Assembly: GCA_021443605.1 (NCBI GenBank)
Contig: JABUTQ010000343.1
Location: 1 to 25,774, forward strand
Source: Bacteroidales bacterium
GTDB taxonomy: Bacteria; Bacteroidota; Bacteroidia; Bacteroidales; UBA932
Reading direction: 5' to 3'
DNA: 25,774 nt
Under the pieces are notes generated by a model. The model was not told the DNA's origin. It did not search any database and saw only the letters and a program-made list of their open reading frames with translations. Below, piece after piece: positions 15,659-23,741 of the stretch. How positions within the stretch are numbered: the stretch's first letter is position 1; each line of letters opens with the position of its first letter. The translations under genes were made by a program, and so were the position numbers.

Positions 15659-17505
15659 CACTCGGCCCGGACAATAGACTGAAGATTCTCACAATTGCAA
15701 TCGCAATCGTGTTTATCATTCTGGCTGCCAGGCTGTTTCATATTCAGATAATCAACGACAAATACAAAATAAATGCAGACAACAACGCCCTTAAGTACGA
15801 AACCAAATATCCCGTCAGGGGGCGCATTATCGACCGCAACTGCGAGGTGATAGTTGAAAACAAACTGATTTACGATATCGTCGTCACACCAATAGAGGTG
15901 CAGCCTTTCGACACCTCGGCATTCTGTGCCATCTTCGATGTCGATGAGGAGACTATAAAGAGCAAGTTTGCCGAATATCGTCTCTACAGAAAGAAGATAG
16001 GCTATGGTTCCCGCACCTTGATAAAGCAGGTTTCGGGAGAGCAATACAACCGGTTTGTCGAGCAGGCATACAAATATCCGGGGATAGAGGCGATTCTCCG
16101 TTCATCCCGCACATATCCTTACAACGCCGGTGGAAATCTTATCGGGTATGTTTCCGAAGTGGATCAGGCCTATATGGAGAAGCACCCCGAATATCGGAGC
16201 GGCGATGATGCCGGACGCACCGGAATGGAGCAAGCCTACGAGTCTCGCCTTCGCGGAGAAAAGGGCTACAGCATCTACCTGCGTGATGCCCACAACCGAA
16301 TCCAGGAACGATATGAAAACGGAGAATATGACAAGGAACCCATTGCCGGAGAAGATGTCCATACCACCATCGACATCGTGCTGCAAGAGTACGGAGAGAG
16401 GCTGATGAAAAACAAAGTGGGCTCGTTAGTGGCAATAGAACCTTCTACAGGTGAGATACTTACAATGATTTCAAGCCCTGGGATAGACATAACCCAACTT
16501 TCTGAGATCAACAAATACTACAACGACCTTATCAGCGACCCTCTCCGTCCGATGTTCAACAGGGCGGTGCAGTCGGCTCAGCCTCCGGGCTCAGTCTTCA
16601 AGCTGGTAAACGGTCTGATAGGGCTTCAGGAAGGGACACTCTCCACCTCGACCCAGTATCCCTGCCACAAGGGATACATCGTGGGCAAGTTCCGTCTCGG
16701 ATGCCACAACCACCCATCTCCGATAAATTTCTACCAATCGATAATGATGTCGTGCAACGCATATTACTGTTATGTGCTTCGCAATATCCTGGACAATCCC
16801 AAATACGGTAGTGTGGCCGAAGGGATGGATGCGTGGCGGGAATATGTGATGAGTTTCGGATTCGGACAGAAACTGGGAAGTGACGTCCCCTACGAAATGG
16901 CAGGAAGCATCCCGTCGTCAAAGATGTACGACCGCTGGTACGGCAAGAAAAGGTGGCACTCCCTCACGGTTGTATCCCTCTCAATCGGCCAGGGAGAGAT
17001 ACAGTGCACACCACTCCATATGGCAAACTTCGTATCCACCATCGCCAACCGTGGATACTATTATATACCTCATATAGAGAAGAGTACGGAGCGTCATCAG
17101 ATAGACGAAAAGTATTTTGTCAAGCAATATACCAAGGTGGATACGGCCTATTTTTCCGAAGTGGTAAAAGGGATGAGCATGGCGGTGTCGGGCGGTCCAG
17201 GATCCACTGCATCGGTTGCCGGCATCCCCGGAGTTGAGGTGTGCGGCAAGACCGGCACGGCACAGAATCCACACGGAGACGACCACTCTGTCTTTGTATG
17301 TTTTGCACCTAAGGACAATCCGAAAATTGCAGTTGCAGCATATATAGAAAATGGAGGATTCGGAGCCACCTGGGCTGCACCGATTGCATCTCTATTAGTG
17401 GAGAAATATCTGCACGGAGAGATTTGCGAACAACGCAAATACTTGGAAGACAGAGTTATGCAAGGCAATCTGCTTTATAAGGTTAAAGTAAATAAAAAGA
17501 AATGA
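15655..17505 (+). CDS. mrdA: Penicillin-binding protein 2 (elongasome transpeptidase)
   Basis: 616 aa from the ATG at 15655; longer in-frame starts lie inside mreD. The class B PBP crosslinks sidewall peptidoglycan as partner of RodA. Layout: a short cytoplasmic start, one membrane helix (about 10-32), the pedestal domain with RGRIIDRN (55-62) and GRTGMEQAYE (187-196), and the transpeptidase domain with S313-VFK316 (SxxK), S366-C-N368 (SxN) and KTGTAQNPHG (532-541). The NPHGDDHSVFVCFAP segment after KTG is the usual DHAWFVGYAP-like stretch. It overlaps both neighbours by 4 bases, so translation is coupled along the operon. Confidence 0.95.
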   Translation: MTLGPDNRLKILTIAIAIVFIILAARLFHIQIINDKYKINADNNALKYETKYPVRGRIIDRNCEVIVENKLIYDIVVTPIEVQPFDTSAFCAIFDVDEETIKSKFAEYRLYRKKIGYGSRTLIKQVSGEQYNRFVEQAYKYPGIEAILRSSRTYPYNAGGNLIGYVSEVDQAYMEKHPEYRSGDDAGRTGMEQAYESRLRGEKGYSIYLRDAHNRIQERYENGEYDKEPIAGEDVHTTIDIVLQEYGERLMKNKVGSLVAIEPSTGEILTMISSPGIDITQLSEINKYYNDLISDPLRPMFNRAVQSAQPPGSVFKLVNGLIGLQEGTLSTSTQYPCHKGYIVGKFRLGCHNHPSPINFYQSIMMSCNAYYCYVLRNILDNPKYGSVAEGMDAWREYVMSFGFGQKLGSDVPYEMAGSIPSSKMYDRWYGKKRWHSLTVVSLSIGQGEIQCTPLHMANFVSTIANRGYYYIPHIEKSTERHQIDEKYFVKQYTKVDTAYFSEVVKGMSMAVSGGPGSTASVAGIPGVEVCGKTGTAQNPHGDDHSVFVCFAPKDNPKIAVAAYIENGGFGATWAAPIASLLVEKYLHGEICEQRKYLEDRVMQGNLLYKVKVNKKK

Positions 17506-18929
17506 GCGCATCTCCCTATAAACGACTTGACTGGCCGCTTATCTGCTGCTATCTGTTTCTGCTGCTTTTCGGCTGGCTCAACGTATATTCGGCGCTGAGA
17601 GTTGAAGACCACTCCATCTTCGACCTCTCCCAAAGATACGGAATGCACCTTGTGTGGATAGGCATCTCGATATTCACCGCGATTACAATTCTCTTTGTAA
17701 TCCCCCATAAATTCTACGAAGTGTTCTCCAACTGGATGTATATCCTGATGCTTGGATTGCTGCTTGCCACGATTTTCATAGGGGTGGAAGTCAAGGGCTC
17801 GAGAAGCTGGCTCGCCATAGGCTCGTTCAGGCTCCAGCCGGCAGAGTTTTCAAAAATAACCACGTCGCTTGCAATCGCCTCATTGATTGGAAAATACGGC
17901 TTCAGATTCAGCAATGTAAAAAATTTGGTCAAGGCATTCCTGGTTCTCGGATTGCCGATGCTTCTTATCCTTGCAGAGAAAGAAACCGGCAGTATGCTTG
18001 TCTATCTTGGATTTGTGCTGGTTTTTTTCTGCGAAGGAATGTCGGGATGGCCTCTCGTCCTCGGACTTTTGGCAATTCTACTCTTTATCCTCACTCTGGT
18101 TGCATCCCCGTTCGTCTCCATCCTCACAGCGACAGGCATTGCTGTAGTATATTACTTCAACACAAAGAGAAAGGGGAAGATTTGGATGGCCGTCCCGCTC
18201 ATATTGATCACAACCTTGGCCTTTGCGCCAAAACTGTATGAAAATGAAGCAATTGCAGCCAAGATTCCTTTCCCTGTGGAGATATGCGCAGCAATTTTGA
18301 TAGTGGCGGTTGCCCTCTTTTTTTTGATACGGAGTCTCATAAAAAAATCTCACGACTCCTCCCTGAGATTTTCAATGATATGCCTGATATGCGCGATAGG
18401 ATTCATCTTTTCTGTACAATTTATCTTTGACAGTGTGCTCCAGCCCCATCAGCAGGCCCGAATTGAATCGCTTCTCGGGATAAAGGACGACCCTATGGGA
18501 GTTGGATATAACGTGCATCAATCCAAGATTGCAATCGGCTCGGGTGGATTCTCCGGCAAAGGATTCATGCACGGCACCCAGACTCGTTTTGAATTTGTAC
18601 CGGAGCAGGGGACCGACTTCATCTTCTGCACAGTGGGCGAAGAGTGGGGGCTCATAGGCACCCTCGGCGTATTGGGGGTATATCTGTTTATGATTCTCAG
18701 GATTTTCCGCCTTTCAAGCGAAAATACGGAGGCATTCAGCCGCATTTACGGATACTGCGTGGCGAGCTGCCTCTTTATGCATGTGATGATAAACGTCTCG
18801 ATGACAATCGGGCTGATGCCCGTAATCGGCATTCCGCTGCCGTTTATGAGCTACGGAGGATCTTCATTGCTTGCCTTCTCGATTCTTTTGTTTATATTTG
18901 TAAGATTGGATTTGGAACGAAAAAAATAG
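17502..18929 (+). CDS. rodA: Rod shape-determining SEDS glycosyltransferase RodA (long form)
   Basis: 475 aa, about 100 longer than the 370 aa of E. coli RodA. RodA polymerises lipid II into glycan strands in complex with PBP2. SEDS landmarks are in order: GSRSWLAIGSFRLQPAEFSK (104-123), EKETGSMLVYLGF, then, after the extra segment, GFSGKGFMHGTQTRFEFVPE, EQGTDFIFCTVGEEWG with the catalytic-region Asp, and IPLPFMSYGGSS near the end. The extra residues (roughly 205-305) carry a basic loop (NTKRKGKIW) and two or more added hydrophobic helices before the large periplasmic loop. The ATG overlaps the mrdA stop. Long RodA forms are known in Bacteroidota, so this is likely lineage-typical. Confidence 0.93.
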   Translation: MSASPYKRLDWPLICCYLFLLLFGWLNVYSALRVEDHSIFDLSQRYGMHLVWIGISIFTAITILFVIPHKFYEVFSNWMYILMLGLLLATIFIGVEVKGSRSWLAIGSFRLQPAEFSKITTSLAIASLIGKYGFRFSNVKNLVKAFLVLGLPMLLILAEKETGSMLVYLGFVLVFFCEGMSGWPLVLGLLAILLFILTLVASPFVSILTATGIAVVYYFNTKRKGKIWMAVPLILITTLAFAPKLYENEAIAAKIPFPVEICAAILIVAVALFFLIRSLIKKSHDSSLRFSMICLICAIGFIFSVQFIFDSVLQPHQQARIESLLGIKDDPMGVGYNVHQSKIAIGSGGFSGKGFMHGTQTRFEFVPEQGTDFIFCTVGEEWGLIGTLGVLGVYLFMILRIFRLSSENTEAFSRIYGYCVASCLFMHVMINVSMTIGLMPVIGIPLPFMSYGGSSLLAFSILLFIFVRLDLERKK

Positions 18930-18961
18930 GAATATTTTAACAACACTAATATCAAACTTAT

Positions 18962-21772
18962 ATGCCACTCTCATTTTCAGACCGTCATAACGGTCCCCGT
19001 CAGGAACAGGAAGCAAAAATGCTGGAAGTCATCGGAGTATCATCAATCGACGAACTTATCAGCCAGACTGTTCCCTCTGATATACTGATTAAGGAACCCC
19101 TCGCGCTGGATGCCGCGCTGTCGGAGAGCGAATATCTCGCCCGATTGAAAAAGACTGCATCCAAGAACAAGAATTTCCGTTCCCTCATCGGAATGGGATA
19201 TTACGGCACCGCATCTCCCGCAGTCATCACAAGAAACATCTTTGAAAACCCCTCTTGGTACACTTCATACACCCCTTATCAGGCAGAAATCTCTCAGGGA
19301 CGACTTGAAGCCTTGATCGTTTTCCAAACAATGATTTCTTCATTGACAGGATTCAAACTCGCAAACTGCTCAATGCTCGACGATGCCACAGCCGCTGCAG
19401 AAGCAATGAGGATGATGTACAACCTCCGCAGCCGCGATGCAGTGAAGGCAGGCAAGAACGTCATCTTTGTGGATAACAATATCTTCCCCAACGTTTTGTC
19501 TGTTCTTGAAACACGCGCCCTCCCTCTCGGACTTGAGATTGTGAAAGGGGATTTCGCATCATATTCGTTTGACGAAAAATGCTTTGGCGCACTTGTGCAG
19601 TATCCTGCTGCAAACGGATGCGTCAACGACTATTCCGATTTCTGCGCAAAAGCCCACGAAAAAGGGATATTCGTGGCTGCATATTGCGACCTCCTCGCAC
19701 TTGCACTCTTGAAAGAGCCTGCTGCATGGGGAGCGGACATAGCTGTGGGAACATCACAGAGATTCGGCCTCCCGATGGGCTTCGGCGGCCCTACCGCCGG
19801 CTTTATGGCAACAAAAGATGAATACAAGAGAAACCTTCCCGGCCGTATCATCGGCGTATCAGTGGACCGTCTCGGCAACCCCGCCACAAGGCTTGCCCTC
19901 CAGACCCGCGAGCAGCATATCAAACGCGAGAATGCCACCTCAAATATCTGTACTGCAACAGCTTTGATGGCAATCATGACAGGTATGTTCGCCGTTTGGC
20001 ATGGTCCCAAAGGGATTAAGGAAATCGCTATGAATGCTTGGAAAAGCGCTCACGCCGCAGCTGCAAAACTCAAGGCTGCCGGCGTAACGGTTGTTTGCGA
20101 AAACTTCTTCGACACCATCGAAGTTGCCGGTGTTGATGCAAAGGAAATTCAGAAAAAGGCTCTTGCAAAAGGTTTCAATTTCTTCTATACAGCTGAAGGC
20201 AATGTCAGGATCAGCTTCGACGAGCTCTCAAACTGCGAGGAAGTTCAGGCAGTGTGCGAAATCTTCGGTTGCCCCGAAGGTTGCCCCGGGAAACAGCCGG
20301 AGCCTGCATTTATGGCTCGCGAAAGCGAAATCCTCACCTCACCTGTTTTCAACACTTATCATTCTGAGACAGATATGATGCGCTATATCAAGAAGTTGGA
20401 GCGCCGCGACATATCCCTCACACAGTCTATGATTCCTCTGGGATCTTGCACAATGAAGCTCAATGCAGCTGTTGAAATGCTTCCGTTGAGCTGGAGCGAA
20501 TTTGGCAATATGCACCCTTATGCTCCTGCAGATCAGGCAGAAGGAACACTCGAAATGATTCACGAGCTCGAGCACGACCTTGCTGTAATCACCGGATTTG
20601 ACGGGTGCTCACTCCAGCCGAACAGCGGTGCAGCAGGTGAATATGCCGGTTTGATGACCATCCGCGGGTATCTCCTTGCAAACGGTGGCCAAAACAGAAA
20701 CATAATGATTCTCCCGACCTCCGCACACGGCACCAATCCCGCTTCTGCAGCTATGGCAGGCTTCAAGATTGTACTCGTATCTTGCGACGAACACGGAAAC
20801 ATCAATGTTGACGAGCTCCGCGAAAAGGCAAATGCAGCCGGGGAAAATCTCGCAGGCATTATGATTACCTACCCTTCTACACATGGCGTATTTGAGGTGA
20901 AGATTCGCGAGATTGTAGATATAATCCACAGCAACGGCGGTCTGGTTTATATGGACGGCGCAAATATGAATGCCCAGGTAGGTGTCACCAATCCGGGATT
21001 CATCGGAGCTGACGTTTGCCACCTCAACCTCCACAAGACCTTCGCAATGCCTCACGGCGGCGGTGGCCCGGGCGTAGGCCCCATCTGCTGCACAAAGGCC
21101 CTCAAACCTTATCTTCCAGGCCACCCTGTAGTTCCTTCATGCGGCGGAGCCGGCGTTACCGCAGTTTCTGCAGCTCCATACGGCAGCCCTATGCTTCTTC
21201 CCATCACCCACGCTTACATCAAGCTCCTCGGCCCTGACGGGCTCCGCAAGGCAACCGCTATCGCCATCCTGAATGCCAATTATATGGCTGCCAAGATGAT
21301 GCCTGAGCTCAAGACTCTCTACACGGGAGCCACAGGCCGCGTTGCACACGAGTGCATCATCGACCTGAGACATTTCAAGGCCACCTACGGCGTCGATGCC
21401 ACAGATATTGCAAAGCGTCTGATGGATTTCGGATTCCACGCCCCGACACTCAGCTTCCCCGTTCACGAGACACTTATGATTGAGCCTACCGAAAGTGAAC
21501 CTCTCGAAGAGCTCGACAGATTCATCGAGGCAATGAAATGCATCGTTGCCGAGTGCGAGGAAATCAAGGCCGGTGTGGCAGATGCAGAAGACAACGTGAT
21601 AAAGATGGCTCCCCATACGGCAGCTGAAGTTTGCTCCGACAACTGGAACCACAAATATTCACGCGAGAAGGCCGCATATCCTCTCGACTGGATTCGCGAG
21701 AACAAGTTCTGGTGCTATGTAGCCCGCGTGGATAACGGCTACGGAGACCGCAACCTCACAGCCACAGTCTAA
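18962..21772 (+). CDS. gcvP: Glycine dehydrogenase (decarboxylating), single-chain P-protein
   Basis: 936 aa, a fused alpha/beta-type P-protein. It decarboxylates glycine with PLP and passes the aminomethyl group to the lipoyl arm of GcvH in the glycine cleavage system. Seen: RHNGP (8-12) near the start, YTPYQAEISQGRLEAL (103-118), and in the catalytic C-terminal half SCTMKLNA (495-502), SAHGTNPASA (587-596) and LNLHKTFAMPHGGGGPG, with the PLP Schiff-base lysine at 692. It starts 32 bases after rodA with no clear promoter box, so it may be partly read from the rod operon, although its function is unrelated. The partners gcvT and gcvH are not in the window. A terminator follows at 21879-21908. 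Confidence 0.96.
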   Translation: MPLSFSDRHNGPRQEQEAKMLEVIGVSSIDELISQTVPSDILIKEPLALDAALSESEYLARLKKTASKNKNFRSLIGMGYYGTASPAVITRNIFENPSWYTSYTPYQAEISQGRLEALIVFQTMISSLTGFKLANCSMLDDATAAAEAMRMMYNLRSRDAVKAGKNVIFVDNNIFPNVLSVLETRALPLGLEIVKGDFASYSFDEKCFGALVQYPAANGCVNDYSDFCAKAHEKGIFVAAYCDLLALALLKEPAAWGADIAVGTSQRFGLPMGFGGPTAGFMATKDEYKRNLPGRIIGVSVDRLGNPATRLALQTREQHIKRENATSNICTATALMAIMTGMFAVWHGPKGIKEIAMNAWKSAHAAAAKLKAAGVTVVCENFFDTIEVAGVDAKEIQKKALAKGFNFFYTAEGNVRISFDELSNCEEVQAVCEIFGCPEGCPGKQPEPAFMARESEILTSPVFNTYHSETDMMRYIKKLERRDISLTQSMIPLGSCTMKLNAAVEMLPLSWSEFGNMHPYAPADQAEGTLEMIHELEHDLAVITGFDGCSLQPNSGAAGEYAGLMTIRGYLLANGGQNRNIMILPTSAHGTNPASAAMAGFKIVLVSCDEHGNINVDELREKANAAGENLAGIMITYPSTHGVFEVKIREIVDIIHSNGGLVYMDGANMNAQVGVTNPGFIGADVCHLNLHKTFAMPHGGGGPGVGPICCTKALKPYLPGHPVVPSCGGAGVTAVSAAPYGSPMLLPITHAYIKLLGPDGLRKATAIAILNANYMAAKMMPELKTLYTGATGRVAHECIIDLRHFKATYGVDATDIAKRLMDFGFHAPTLSFPVHETLMIEPTESEPLEELDRFIEAMKCIVAECEEIKAGVADAEDNVIKMAPHTAAEVCSDNWNHKYSREKAAYPLDWIRENKFWCYVARVDNGYGDRNLTATV

Positions 21773-21776
21773 CGCG

Positions 21777-21852
21777 CGTCATTCTGAGCGAAGCGAAGAA
21801 TCTCACAGCACAGTTCTGCTTGTGGAGATTCTTCGCTTCGCTCAGAATGACG
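21777..21852. repeat. Long perfect inverted repeat of the 'FFASLRMT/ILSEAKNL' intergenic family
   Basis: Two perfectly complementary 28-base arms (21777-21804 and 21825-21852) flank a 20-base centre (21805-21824), whose ends also nearly pair (CACAGCA against TGCTTGTG). The arm core is ATTCTGAGCGAAGCGAAG. Transcribed from either strand it would form one long hairpin. The same core is, from memory, a dispersed intergenic repeat in genomes of several phyla; its translations give peptides like RFFASLRMT and VILSEAKNL in spurious protein entries. It starts five bases after the gcvP stop. A third fragment, CAGAATGACG, repeats the outer end at 21861-21870. Confidence 0.9.
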
Positions 21853-21878
21853 AAAAAAAGCAGAATGACGGCAAAAAG

Positions 21879-21908
21879 AAAAGGCAGCCACTTCGGTTGC
21901 CTTTTTTG
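21879..21908. terminator. Intrinsic terminator, probably bidirectional, between gcvP and the Hc1-like gene
   Basis: Arms 21879-21889 and 21895-21905 form an 11-bp stem (AAAAGGCAGCC with GGTTGCCTTTT, one G-T wobble) around a 5-base loop ACTTC, followed by a T run to 21906 and a second one after a G. The A-rich left flank would give a U-run on the opposite strand, so it can end both gcvP and the minus-strand Hc1-like transcript. Confidence 0.82.
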
Positions 21909-21930
21909 TTTTCAATCTGAAGAGAGGATA

Positions 21931-22107
21931 TTACTTCTTTGCCTCGTCAACAGATACTTTTCTAAAATCCTTCAAAAGTTTGCTAAGGTTGAGGGCAGCC
22001 TTGCGAGCGCGTGTACCGGCGGCTTTGTTTCCTTTTTCAACCTGAGCATCGGCATTAGCAACAAATTGCTCGATTTCAACTTTGATTTGGTCCAATAGTG
22101 CTTTCAT
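21931..22107 (-). CDS. Histone H1-like Hc1 family protein
   Basis: 58 aa, starting MKALLDQIKVEIEQFVANAD, then VEKGNKAAGTRARKA and ending with a lysine-rich helix (LLKDFRKVSVDEAKK). The GNKAAGTRARKA stretch is the hallmark of small Hc1-like proteins common in Bacteroidota, thought to bind DNA and condense the nucleoid. It has no Trp or Cys. It is a monocistronic minus-strand gene between the gcvP terminator and the S41 protease gene, with its own promoter and a palindrome directly upstream. Its role in this group is poorly defined; DNA binding is inferred from family and charge. Confidence 0.87.
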   Translation of the reverse strand: MKALLDQIKVEIEQFVANADAQVEKGNKAAGTRARKAALNLSKLLKDFRKVSVDEAKK

Positions 22108-22135
22108 TTTAATTATTATTTAAAAGGTTAAGTTT

Positions 22136-22159
22136 CATCTCTGACATCCATCAGAGATG
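22136..22159. promoter_or_regulatory. Palindrome (operator-like or 5' UTR hairpin) upstream of the Hc1-like gene
   Basis: CATCTCTGA (22136-22144) and TCAGAGATG (22151-22159) are perfect 9-base inverted repeats around a 6-base centre. On the gene strand the palindrome begins directly after the -7 element (22160) and would span the transcription start. It could be a repressor site or a hairpin at the 5' end of the message; the sequence alone does not separate these. Confidence 0.6.
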
Positions 22160-22190
22160 CTAAATTACACAAAAAGAGGACAAAAGCAAA
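22160..22190 (-). promoter_or_regulatory. Promoter of the Hc1-like gene
   Basis: On the minus strand TTTG (22190-22187) is followed by a 19-base spacer and TAATTTAG (22167-22160), one mismatch from TAnnTTTG. The ATG is at 22107, giving a leader of about 50 bases that contains the palindrome. Confidence 0.55.
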
Positions 22191-22211
22191 ATTTAATTCA
22201 CTTTTTACGAA

Positions 22212-23639
22212 TTATTTCATAACAACCGTCATTTTACCATACTTTGGATCGGTATCTTCCTCTGCCAAAGCGATTTTACGCCCACCAGCAGATTTTGTAC
22301 GCACAGCCCTTTCAGATTCGGGATAAGAGCCGTTCACGATGTGGTACAGACATGCCTTGATGTTCTTTTCACTGACTCCGAAATCGTGATAAAGGTCATC
22401 GGCGATATAATTGTCGGGGACGATGCCTGTGTCGGGAATATCCTGTCCAAGCCCATTCTTGTTATAGAAGCATATCGGAAGGAAAACGTATTCCAATTTA
22501 GAGAAATCACCCCTCTCATAATTGTCATAATCGGCATTCGAGCCAGGGTACATAAGCACGTACATCCCGTTTGGCTTTCCATAGGTGGTGTCTCCGACGT
22601 GGTGGACACTCATCAAGGGCTTAAGGCCGTTGAGCACCATTTCACTTGCCGAAGCTGTTCCCTCTCCGGTGATGATATACAAGTTATCCAAATCAAGAGA
22701 ATTTGCTGAACGTCTTACTATCGTGCTCTGGTCATAATCTTTGGCCAATATATCATTATGCTTGCGCTGAGTATAGACTTTGCCGTTAGCACTGCTTGAG
22801 GCCAGAAGGTTTACGAGAGAGTCGCTTGCATCCACACTGCCGCCGCTGTTGTAGCGAAGGTCTAAGATGATATTCTTGCATCCGGCTGCCTTAAACTTTG
22901 CAACAGGCTCGCTGATATCATCAAGCATCGGTTTGCCCTGCGCATCGGTTGACGACTCAAATCCCATATAGAGGAAATAACCCACCGGAGAATCAAGGCC
23001 TGGAAAATCTTCTGCAGTGAAGATTTCAGTCTTGAGCGCAGGTCTCGTATTGAGAGTCTTGGCGGCCGACACGTTCTGGAAAGTGTGTGATTTGCCTTCA
23101 AGATCGGTGAAGGTAAATGTCTGGGGAGAAACGTAATAAGTAGAATTGAAAATCCCATCGATGATAAGATTCATCACCGGAGTGCCGGCGACGTGTGTCA
23201 AGGTCCAACCGCGTGTAACTCCGAGCTTGTCGAACGGAGAGCCGGGATATACGTAACGAATCCTGATGTCGTAATCGTCATAGAACTCGATGGGTTGCGC
23301 GAGGCTTGCCCCGTATGTCCCGACGACCACACCGCTCTCGCTGTAGAGATAACTCTCTGCATCGGTCATCCAGCTCCATCGGTCCTGAGGAACGAGCAAT
23401 GCGTCAAAATATTTCTCTATGGGGAGGCTTGTCTTGACGCCGGATGGGATATCCTTATACCAATAGTAATAGAGCCCCATATATTTCTTCAAGAAGTTCT
23501 TTGCTTGAATATCTTGAACATCTTGTGTTTCTTCCTCTTTTACAGAGGGTTCCGGAGCAGGTTCTATCCGTTCTTCACAAGCGCTGAAAGATGCAAGGAG
23601 CACCACCACGACGAGTGCGTATGATACTAATTTTCTCAT
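22212..23639 (-). CDS. S41 family (C-terminal processing type) peptidase, lipoprotein
   Basis: 475 aa. A lipoprotein signal ends in FSAC with the lipidated Cys21, followed by an acidic/proline linker (ERIEPAPEPSVKEEE), so it is anchored to a membrane and faces the periplasm or surface. An N-terminal helical cap (about 40-100) and a PDZ-like region (about 105-190, IRYVYPGSPFDKLGVTRG) precede the S41 core. Catalytic features are NIILDLRYNSGGSVD (256-270), Ser330 in GTASASEM and Lys355 in TYGKPNG; the 25-residue Ser-Lys spacing equals that of E. coli Prc (S430/K455). It cleaves unstructured C-terminal ends in well-studied members; its substrate here is unknown. The basic C-terminal tail after about 440 is not recognised. 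Confidence 0.92.
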   Translation of the reverse strand: MRKLVSYALVVVVLLASFSACEERIEPAPEPSVKEEETQDVQDIQAKNFLKKYMGLYYYWYKDIPSGVKTSLPIEKYFDALLVPQDRWSWMTDAESYLYSESGVVVGTYGASLAQPIEFYDDYDIRIRYVYPGSPFDKLGVTRGWTLTHVAGTPVMNLIIDGIFNSTYYVSPQTFTFTDLEGKSHTFQNVSAAKTLNTRPALKTEIFTAEDFPGLDSPVGYFLYMGFESSTDAQGKPMLDDISEPVAKFKAAGCKNIILDLRYNSGGSVDASDSLVNLLASSSANGKVYTQRKHNDILAKDYDQSTIVRRSANSLDLDNLYIITGEGTASASEMVLNGLKPLMSVHHVGDTTYGKPNGMYVLMYPGSNADYDNYERGDFSKLEYVFLPICFYNKNGLGQDIPDTGIVPDNYIADDLYHDFGVSEKNIKACLYHIVNGSYPESERAVRTKSAGGRKIALAEEDTDPKYGKMTVVMK

Positions 23640-23690
23640 TTGAGCATCATTATTTTTAATTAACCCTAAATCTTATTATCTTTATAATCG

Positions 23691-23698
23691 CAAAGATA
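23691..23698 (-). promoter_or_regulatory. -7 element of the S41 peptidase gene
   Basis: The minus strand reads TATCTTTG, a full TAnnTTTG match about 50 bases before the ATG at 23639. The nearest upstream TTTG (23716-23713) is only 14 bases away, shorter than usual, so the -33 element is unclear. Confidence 0.45.
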
Positions 23699-23741
23699 GA
23701 TATTTGAGTTGTCAAATATCCATAAACCGTACCAAATTACT

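Noticed and set aside
21820..22098. A 92-codon plus-strand ORF beginning inside the inverted repeat
   Set aside because: Its start is the repeat-derived FFASLRMT peptide, it runs through the terminator and then opposite the Hc1-like gene. This is the known type of spurious repeat translation.
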